From assembly GCA_016192525.1 (NCBI GenBank), contig JACPTZ010000041.1:41462-105461 (forward strand): 64,000 bases of DNA, given 5' to 3'. The notes under the pieces were generated by a model. That model was not told where the DNA came from and did no database searches. It was given only the letters and a program-made list of their open reading frames with translations. Shown here piece after piece: positions 57,875 through 64,000 of this stretch. The position numbers and the translations under genes were made by a program. The first letter of the stretch is position 1; the number at the start of each line of letters is the position of its first letter. The stretch comes from Planctomycetota bacterium. GTDB taxonomy: Bacteria; Planctomycetota; MHYJ01; JACPTZ01.

Positions 57875-60800
57875 ATGCGCAATCGAGCGCTCGCTCGCGG
57901 GCTCTTCGGCCGTCGGCGGGATGGCGATGCCGCCCGGGCCACTGGCGGAAAGGGGCTTCGGTGCCTTGCCGTGTTCCTCACGGTGTTTCTATCGGAGGCC
58001 GTCTGCCCTGCCCAGACGGCATCGTTCAGCCCCGCCACGGATTTCAGCTCGGGGTCCCTGCCGGTCTCCGTCGCCATCAGCGACCTTAACGGCGACGGCA
58101 GGCCCGACCTCGCCATCGCGAATCAGAGCGGCAACGACGTGTCTGTTCTCCTGGGCACCGGCGCCGGAGCTTTCAGCGTCCCCACCCACTTCGTCGTGGG
58201 GGCATCTCCGCGCTCCGTGGCGATCGGCGATCTCAATGGCGACGGAAAGCCCGACCTCGCCGTGGCCAATTCGGTCGGCGGCGACGTGTCGATCCTGCTC
58301 GGGGCGGGGACGGGGAGTTTCGGCGCCGCCACGAACTTCGCCGTGGGCTCGGGGGCCCCGAACTCAGTCGCCATCGGAGACCTCAACGGCGACGGCAAGC
58401 CCGACCTCGCCGTGGCGGCGGGGCTCGGGGGAGTCTCGGCCCACCTCGGCACGGGCACGGGCGCCTTCAACCCCGCCGTCAACTTCGCCACGGCGGGGCT
58501 CGCCGTTTCCATCGCGATCGCCGATCTCAACGGCGATGGGAAGCCCGACCTTGCCGCGGCGAATTCATCGAGCAACAATGTGTCGATCCTCCTCGGCACG
58601 GGCTCCGGGGCCTTCGCTCCGGCCAGCCACTACGCGGCGGGGTCCGGATCATCGTTCGTCGCCGTCGGCGACCTCAGCGGCGACGGAAAGCCCGACCTGG
58701 CCGTGGCCAATGAGGGTGGCAACGACGTCTCGGTCCTCCTCGGCACGGGCACCGGCTCCTTTGGGGCGGCCACAAGTCTCCCGGTCGGAGGGAACCCGTC
58801 CGCCGTCGCGATGGGCGATCTCAACGGCGACGGTAAACCCGACCTGACCGCGGTGAATTCGTCGAGCGACAGTATCTCGGTCCTTTCCGGCACGGGCTCG
58901 GGGTCCTTCGGCCCGGCCAGGAACTTCGCCACGGGGTTGTCGCCGAGTTCCGTGACGATCGGCGATCTCGATGGCGATGGGAGGCCCGACCTCGCCGTGG
59001 CGAACGCCGGCAGCCCTGGCGTCTCGATCCTCCTCAACACGACCGCCTTCTCTCCATCCGGGACTTTCGACCCCGCCACTCACTTCGCCACGGGTCCGGG
59101 CGCGTACTCCGTCTCGATCGGGGATCTCAATGGCGACGGCAGACCCGACCTGGCCGTGGTGAACACCGGCGGCAACTCTGTCTCGATCCTCCTCGGCGCA
59201 GGCACGGGGGCATTCGGATCACCCGCGAACTTCTCTACCTACGGGTCGGAACCGCGCTCCATTCCGATCGGAGACCTCAATGGGGATGGCCGGCTTGACC
59301 TGGCCACGGCGAACGCCGACGACGCCAATGTCTCGATTCTCTACGGCACGGGCACGGGCGCCATCGTGTTCCCCCCCGTGAACTGCTACGTCGGGGGAAG
59401 GCCGCTCTTCATCGCGATCGGGGATCTCAACGGCGATGGAAAACCCGACCTGGCCGTGGCGAACAGCAGCAGCAATTACATCTCGCTCCTCTTCGGCAAC
59501 GCCTTCGGACCAGCCGTAACACTCTACGCCGGGGTGGGTCGGCTGTCCTCCGTGGCGATTGGAGACCTCAACGGCGACGGCAAGCCCGACCTCGCCGCGG
59601 CAAACGTCAACAGCGCCAGAGTCTCGATCCTCCTCGGCACCGGCACCGGCGCCTTCGTCCCCACCACGAGTCTCGCCGTGGGGTCGTCCCCGAGCTCCGT
59701 GGCGATCGGTGACTTCAATGGTGACGCGAAGCCCGACATCGTCGCGGCGAATCAAGGGAGCGGAAGCGTCTCGATCGTCCTGGGGAGCGGGACAGGGAGC
59801 TTCGGTGTCGCCACGAACTTCGCCGTGGGGTCGTATCCAACCTCCGTCGCGATCGGCGACCTCAACCGCGACGGCAAGCGGGACCTGGCTGTGGCGAATG
59901 CCGGCAGCAACACCGTCTCGGTCCTCCTCGGCACCGGCACCGGCTCTTTCGGCCCCGCCGCCGACTTCGCCGCGGGGACGGGCCCGCTCACGGTCGCGAT
60001 CGGTGACCTCAATCGCGACGGCAAGCCCGATCTGGCCGTGGCGAACGTCACCAGCGGCAACGTCTCCGTTCTCCTCAGCGCGACGGTATCGGACTCCACT
60101 CCGCCCGAAACCACGATCACCGGCGGACCCCCAAGCCTCAGCAACAGCAGCAGCGCGGCGTTCACGTTCGAGAGCGACGAAGCGGACAGCACCTTCGAGT
60201 GTCAGATCGACGGCCTCGGGTTCGGCGCTTGCTCCAGCCCGGCGAGCTACTCGGCCCTGGCGGACGGCCCCCACACCTTCCAGGTGCGGGCCATCGACCC
60301 CGCGGGCAACACCGATCCCACCCCGGCCATCTTCACCTGGACGGTGGACACCACTCCGCCCTCCTTCAGCAACCTCTCGTCTGCGAGTTCGGGGGGGGGC
60401 GTGACGTGCTCCGCCACGATCACCGATCCGGGCGGTGTGAATTCGGCCTCCATCACGGCCGCGATCACCCGCCCCGATGCGACGGCCTTCACGCCTTCGC
60501 CGGCCATCGCACAGACCCCCGTAGCCGGGGGATTCACGGTCTCTCTGTCGTTCGCGCCGGACCAGAACGGGCTCTGGGACGTCGTGTGGTCCGCCGGCGA
60601 CTCGATCGGAAACGCCGGGAGCGCTTCCGCCTACGTGTTTGTCCAGCCCGGCGGCGGGGCCGGAAACGTCGTGGTCGACGAGAGCAACGGTCCGGTGACG
60701 GGGCTCGACCATCTCGACCTCCAGAACGTGAGCGGCTCCGGCGTTGTCCGCCTCATCGGACCCGTGGACCTGGCCGGTGCGGTCCACCTGACGAACGTCG

Positions 60801-61264
60801 TCCTGAACGCCGACCTCGTCCTGAATAACACGACGATAACGTCGAGCGGGTCCATCACGTTTGTGAACAGCACGCTCAACGCCCAGGTCACCTACCTGAA
60901 CAAGACCGTGAGCGCGGCGAATTCGTACATGCACGCGACGATTGACGCCCCGGTGAACAGCGATGAAAGCACGATCGCCATCCCGGTCTTCTTCGAGAGG
61001 GTCCGGAACACGTCTCCCCTCTTCCTGAGCGATCTGACCGGCACCGGCCGGCTCATGATCCAGAGCAGTGTCATCGCCGCGCCCGTGACGATCACGGCGT
61101 GCCGGATCGATGGCGCCATCAAGATCCAGGGCGCTCAGGTGAATGCCCCGGTCACGATCTCCGGAAGCACGATCCCGTCCGAGGTACAGGTGCGGGGGAC
61201 GTTGACGGTTCCCGTCGCCCTCGAAGGGGCCACGGTCGAGAAGGTGCTGCGCTTCGGAAGATAG
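57875..61264 (+). CDS. Exported FG-GAP/VCBS repeat protein
   Basis: 1129 aa from ATG 57875 (GGAGG 9 nt upstream). Signal segment (CLAVFLTVFLSEAVCPAQTA), then 14 FG-GAP/VCBS repeats of the form VAIGDLNGDGKPDLAVAN with VSVLLGTGTGSFG. Each has a D-x-N-x-D-G calcium loop, and two repeat pairs would suffice for a seven-blade propeller. Next an Ig-like unit (SDEADSTFECQIDGLGFGAC, ADGPHTFQVRAIDPAGNTDP), then a region rich in N and T (VVLNADLVLNNTTITSSGSI, YLNKTVSAANSYMHATI) resembling a right-handed beta-helix. Likely a secreted or surface, calcium-binding adhesion protein. No C-terminal sorting signal recognised. Confidence 0.88.
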   Translation: MRNRALARGLFGRRRDGDAARATGGKGLRCLAVFLTVFLSEAVCPAQTASFSPATDFSSGSLPVSVAISDLNGDGRPDLAIANQSGNDVSVLLGTGAGAFSVPTHFVVGASPRSVAIGDLNGDGKPDLAVANSVGGDVSILLGAGTGSFGAATNFAVGSGAPNSVAIGDLNGDGKPDLAVAAGLGGVSAHLGTGTGAFNPAVNFATAGLAVSIAIADLNGDGKPDLAAANSSSNNVSILLGTGSGAFAPASHYAAGSGSSFVAVGDLSGDGKPDLAVANEGGNDVSVLLGTGTGSFGAATSLPVGGNPSAVAMGDLNGDGKPDLTAVNSSSDSISVLSGTGSGSFGPARNFATGLSPSSVTIGDLDGDGRPDLAVANAGSPGVSILLNTTAFSPSGTFDPATHFATGPGAYSVSIGDLNGDGRPDLAVVNTGGNSVSILLGAGTGAFGSPANFSTYGSEPRSIPIGDLNGDGRLDLATANADDANVSILYGTGTGAIVFPPVNCYVGGRPLFIAIGDLNGDGKPDLAVANSSSNYISLLFGNAFGPAVTLYAGVGRLSSVAIGDLNGDGKPDLAAANVNSARVSILLGTGTGAFVPTTSLAVGSSPSSVAIGDFNGDAKPDIVAANQGSGSVSIVLGSGTGSFGVATNFAVGSYPTSVAIGDLNRDGKRDLAVANAGSNTVSVLLGTGTGSFGPAADFAAGTGPLTVAIGDLNRDGKPDLAVANVTSGNVSVLLSATVSDSTPPETTITGGPPSLSNSSSAAFTFESDEADSTFECQIDGLGFGACSSPASYSALADGPHTFQVRAIDPAGNTDPTPAIFTWTVDTTPPSFSNLSSASSGGGVTCSATITDPGGVNSASITAAITRPDATAFTPSPAIAQTPVAGGFTVSLSFAPDQNGLWDVVWSAGDSIGNAGSASAYVFVQPGGGAGNVVVDESNGPVTGLDHLDLQNVSGSGVVRLIGPVDLAGAVHLTNVVLNADLVLNNTTITSSGSITFVNSTLNAQVTYLNKTVSAANSYMHATIDAPVNSDESTIAIPVFFERVRNTSPLFLSDLTGTGRLMIQSSVIAAPVTITACRIDGAIKIQGAQVNAPVTISGSTIPSEVQVRGTLTVPVALEGATVEKVLRFGR

Positions 61265-61304
61265 GCGGGCGGGGCGAAGAGCCGGCCCTGACCCTGAACT
61301 AGGA

Positions 61305-61484
61305 GCCTGAGAAGAGATGCGCCGACGAGCGAGGCGTCAGATTGTCATCCTGAGCCCTGCCCGCCGGAGCCTGCCCTGAGCCTGCCGAAGGGTCCGGCGG
61401 GCAGGGCGCTGGTGATCCTTCGCGTCGGGCTGCGCCCGACGCTCAGGATGACAAGATCGCGTCCTGTGGCATTGCTTCTCAGGC
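61305..61484. repeat. GTCATCCTGAGC element, copy F, full length with outer ends
   Basis: 180 bp. Outer ends GCCTGAGAAGAGATGC (61305-61320) and GCATTGCTTCTCAGGC (61469-61484) are inverted with 14 of 16 matches. The core runs from GTCATCCTGAGC (61344) to GCTCAGGATGAC (61452), with CTGCCCGCCGGA...TCCGGCGGGCAG inside. The left outer end matches 6187-6202. The best-preserved example of the family. Confidence 0.82.
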
Positions 61485-61538
61485 CCTGAGCGCAGCGAAG
61501 GGGGAGGGATCGTCGCCATTCACAAAGAGGAGCGCCAC

Positions 61539-64000
61539 ATGAGCGCATGCCCGAAGATGTTCCGGACCTGTATCTGCACCCTCGTCCTGTCGTGCGCCGG
61601 CCTGCGGCCGACGGCCCGCGCGCAGGAGGTCGAGTGGATACGGCAGTTTGGGAGTGGATCACAGGATCTTTGTGAGGCCATTTCCGTCGATCTAACGGGC
61701 GTCTACGTAGCCGGCCGCACCGGTGGAACGCTTCCGGGGCAGACCAGTTCAGGTTGGTGGGATGCCTTTGTGCGCAAGTACGACCCGAACGGAAACGAGG
61801 TTTGGATGAGACAGTTCGGAACATCCGGGTATGACGGGGTAACCGGAATCTGTGTCGATTCCAACGGCGTACACGTGGCAGGCTACACATATGGAACGCT
61901 GCCGGGCCAGACAAGCGCGGGACGGCTAACGGATGCCTTCGTGCGCAAGTATGACGCGAACGGGAACGAACTCTGGACGCGACAGTTCGGTAGTTCCGCA
62001 CACGACTTCGCGCATGACATCTCCGTCGACTCCTTCGGCGTGTACGTGGTCGGTTCGGCGGGTGGGGCGCTACCGGGCCAAACCAGCTACGGAGCCGAAG
62101 ACGCCTTCGTGCGCAGATGCGATTTCGATGGCAATGAACTCTGGACGCGTCAGTTCGGGACTCTCTCAGGCGACGCGGCATTGGCTGTTTCCGTCGATTC
62201 CACCGGTGTGTACGTGGCCGGCCAAACCTATGGAGCGCTTCCTGGCCAAACCCGTTCAGGTTGGTCGGATGCCTTTGTGCGCAAGTACGACCTGAACGGA
62301 AGCGAACTATGGACGCGACAATTCGGGGGAACTTTTTCCGTGAAGGGGGCGGCCTTGTCCATCGATTCGACGGGCGTCTATGTGGCGGGCATCGCCACCG
62401 GAACGCTGCCGGGTCAGACCAGTCTCGGTTCAGTGGATGCCTTTGTGCGCAAGTACGACCTGAATGGAAGCGAACTCTGGACGAGGCAGTTCGGGAGTTC
62501 CGCACACGACTTGGCGAGTGACGTCTTCGTCGATCCCAGCGGAGTGCTAGTGGCCGGCGCCACCTACGGCACGCTTCCGGGCGAGACCAATTCCGGTTTC
62601 GGGGATGCATTTGTTCAGAAATTCGACACGAACGGATACGTACTCTGGACGAGCCAGGTGGGCAGTTCAGGTTTCGATGCCGCCTACGCAGTGTCGGCCG
62701 ACTCAGCCGGCGTATACGTGGCGGGCGTCACCGGTGGAACGCTGACCGGCCAAACCAACTCCGGGGGAAACGATGCCTACGTTCTGAAACTCACAGAGTT
62801 CAGCATGCTCCCCCCCCCGGGGGGGAATCAACCCCCCGTCGCCAATGCGGGAGGCCCCTCCTATGCCGGCACTGAGGGAAGTCCCATCACTCTGGATGCG
62901 GCTGCCTCTTTCGATCCCGACGGTGATCCCCTCTTCTATCGATGGGACCTCGACGAAAACGGTGATTACGACACTTCCTGGTCGCCCCTGCCGTCTATCC
63001 AGACGACCTTCCCGGACAACTATCTGGGCACGGTGCGGGTACAGGTCAGCGATCGGTATCTCTTGTCCGAGGCCACCGCCCCGATTGAGATCTTCAACGT
63101 CCGGCCACAGGTCGACCTCTCCTTTGACCCCGCCAATCCCGTCGTCGGCGACCCTGTGACGTTCACCGCCGTCATCACCGATCCCGGGTCCGACACGCAC
63201 ACCCTTGTCTGGGACTTCCGCGACGGCGCGATCCTCGCGGGTCCTCCAACCGTTCAGCATCTCTTTGTTGCGGGCGGCCATTACCCCGTGAACGTGACGG
63301 TCACCGACGACGACGGCGACGATCGCAAGGCGACTGTGCCGGTGTCCGTGGCCCCGGCCGCGTTAACGGTCGACGCCTCCGGGGCCGGCGACTTCACCTC
63401 CGTCCAACCCGCCCTCGATGCCGCGCAGCCGTACGACCGCATCTTCGTTCGAAACGGCACCTACATCGAGAACATCGTCATCAGCAAGCCCGTCAGCCTC
63501 GTGGGCGAAGGGGCCGGCGCCACGATCCTGGACGGGGGAGGGATCACCCACGTCATTCGCGTCATGGCCGACGCGGTGGAGATCAAGGGATTCACCCTCC
63601 GCAACAGCGGCTCGTGCGCCATCTACGCCGGTTCGATCGGTTCCACGGGGCCTTCGGTCTCCCTCAGCGAGATCACCGGAAACTCGGGCGGGATCTGCTT
63701 GGAGAACGGCTCGGGCACCGCCCAGATCAAGGACAACTGGATCCACGACAACACCCTGGCCGGGATCCACCTCTTCAACTGGCTCGTCCCCCCCGGGGCC
63801 GCCATCATCCAGGCGAATCGCATCGAGAACAACGGCGCCGTCGCGATCCGGATCCAAAGCAGCGGTCCGAACGTCCAGGTCACAAACAACATCAACTCGG
63901 GCGTCAACCCCGTCTCGAACACCCCCAACGGCATCTATGGCCACGAGACCGCCGTCCTGATCGAGCAGTCCGACCAGATCACGATCGAGTACAACACCCT
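61539..64000 (+). CDS. Exported SBBP/PKD/beta-helix protein (partial)
   Basis: Open from ATG 61539 (AGAGGAG upstream) to the window end, about 820 codons. Signal peptide (CTLVLSCAGLRPTARAQ), then seven SBBP beta-propeller repeats of the form GVYVAGxTxGTLPGQT...DAFVRKYDxNGNELWTRQFG. Around 62826 two PKD-type domains begin (NQPPVANAGGPSYAG, LDAAASFDPDGDPLFYRWDL; then WDFRDGAI, GGHYPVNVTVTDDDGDD). From about 63360 comes a right-handed beta-helix with NosD/pectate-lyase style turns (SVQPALDAAQPYDRIFVRNG, ISKPVSLVGEGAGATILDGG). Probably a surface or secreted polysaccharide-interacting protein. Frame checked across the C/G homopolymer at 62810-62825: it holds. The 3' end is missing. Confidence 0.88.
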   Translation, partial: MSACPKMFRTCICTLVLSCAGLRPTARAQEVEWIRQFGSGSQDLCEAISVDLTGVYVAGRTGGTLPGQTSSGWWDAFVRKYDPNGNEVWMRQFGTSGYDGVTGICVDSNGVHVAGYTYGTLPGQTSAGRLTDAFVRKYDANGNELWTRQFGSSAHDFAHDISVDSFGVYVVGSAGGALPGQTSYGAEDAFVRRCDFDGNELWTRQFGTLSGDAALAVSVDSTGVYVAGQTYGALPGQTRSGWSDAFVRKYDLNGSELWTRQFGGTFSVKGAALSIDSTGVYVAGIATGTLPGQTSLGSVDAFVRKYDLNGSELWTRQFGSSAHDLASDVFVDPSGVLVAGATYGTLPGETNSGFGDAFVQKFDTNGYVLWTSQVGSSGFDAAYAVSADSAGVYVAGVTGGTLTGQTNSGGNDAYVLKLTEFSMLPPPGGNQPPVANAGGPSYAGTEGSPITLDAAASFDPDGDPLFYRWDLDENGDYDTSWSPLPSIQTTFPDNYLGTVRVQVSDRYLLSEATAPIEIFNVRPQVDLSFDPANPVVGDPVTFTAVITDPGSDTHTLVWDFRDGAILAGPPTVQHLFVAGGHYPVNVTVTDDDGDDRKATVPVSVAPAALTVDASGAGDFTSVQPALDAAQPYDRIFVRNGTYIENIVISKPVSLVGEGAGATILDGGGITHVIRVMADAVEIKGFTLRNSGSCAIYAGSIGSTGPSVSLSEITGNSGGICLENGSGTAQIKDNWIHDNTLAGIHLFNWLVPPGAAIIQANRIENNGAVAIRIQSSGPNVQVTNNINSGVNPVSNTPNGIYGHETAVLIEQSDQITIEYNT

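Noticed and set aside
61345..62610. Long minus-strand open frame (421 codons) antisense to the SBBP gene
   Set aside because: Arg/His/Pro-rich composition with periodic pattern, mirrors the SBBP repeats on the plus strand; a shadow frame.

Overview
This is a high-GC bacterial chromosome segment. It carries several oxygen-sensitive, ferredoxin-linked enzyme systems: a benzoyl-CoA-reductase-type system, a hydrogenase-related membrane complex, and two 2-oxoacid:ferredoxin oxidoreductases. It also carries a tetraheme lipoprotein, many TPR proteins, a Ser/Thr-kinase/sigma54-activator pair and large secreted FG-GAP, SBBP and PKD proteins. This suggests an uncultured anaerobic or facultative bacterium. 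The secreted-protein and regulator style recalls Planctomycetota or Myxococcota-like lineages, but nothing here fixes the phylum. No rRNA, tRNA, phage or transposase gene was seen.

Layout. 0-3.2 kb (minus): benzoyl-CoA reductase / 2-hydroxyacyl-CoA dehydratase subunits C and B and their ATPase activator, which runs off the window. 4.1-5.1 kb (minus): a cysteine-synthase-like gene that has lost its substrate loop. 5.5-14.5 kb (plus): an HTH-EIIA fusion, then a HyfB-C-E-F-G-HI membrane complex. Its catalytic subunit lacks the [NiFe] cysteines, so it is of the energy-converting-hydrogenase-related (Ehr) type. 14.6-16.9 kb (minus): a urea-transporter/sirtuin fusion and a retropepsin-like protease under their own promoter. 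17.0-25.6 kb (minus): the most interesting unit, a tightly overlapped operon behind a strong promoter. It encodes a small exported protein, a cytosolic TPR protein, a PqqD-like protein, an ATP-grasp ligase, an exported TPR protein, a divergent ATP-grasp-like protein and a fold-III PLP decarboxylase. I propose it as an undescribed peptide- or metabolite-modification pathway.

25.7-30.9 kb: a trypsin-like protease with C-terminal beta domains, a molbindin, a MazEF-type toxin-antitoxin pair, a tetraheme cytochrome lipoprotein and a YciI protein. 30.9-42.3 kb (minus): two 2-oxoacid:ferredoxin oxidoreductases with different subunit fusions. They flank a tandem pair of secreted coiled-coil proteins and two zinc-ribbon membrane proteins. 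Such oxidoreductases can supply the reduced ferredoxin that class I benzoyl-CoA reductase needs, which may link this region to 0-3 kb. 42.5-48.7 kb (plus): SEC-C protein, giant Ser/Thr kinase-ATPase-TPR protein and a sigma54 activator.

49-57.8 kb (plus): a partly duplicated, partly decayed array of receiver-like proteins, small lipoproteins and SUMF1-type proteins. It contains several frameshifts, a nonsense codon and two AT-rich regulatory islands. 57.9-64 kb (plus): two large exported repeat proteins, the last cut by the window end.

Intergenic space is rich in repeats. One family is a nested-palindrome MITE-like element built on GTCATCCTGAGC with outer terminal inverted repeats (at least six loci). 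A second consists of heptamer tandem arrays (GGTTTCG or TTTYACG) that face each other across a GAA/GAAACAG-rich core. A separate palindrome is embedded in frame in the hydrogenase-related small subunit.
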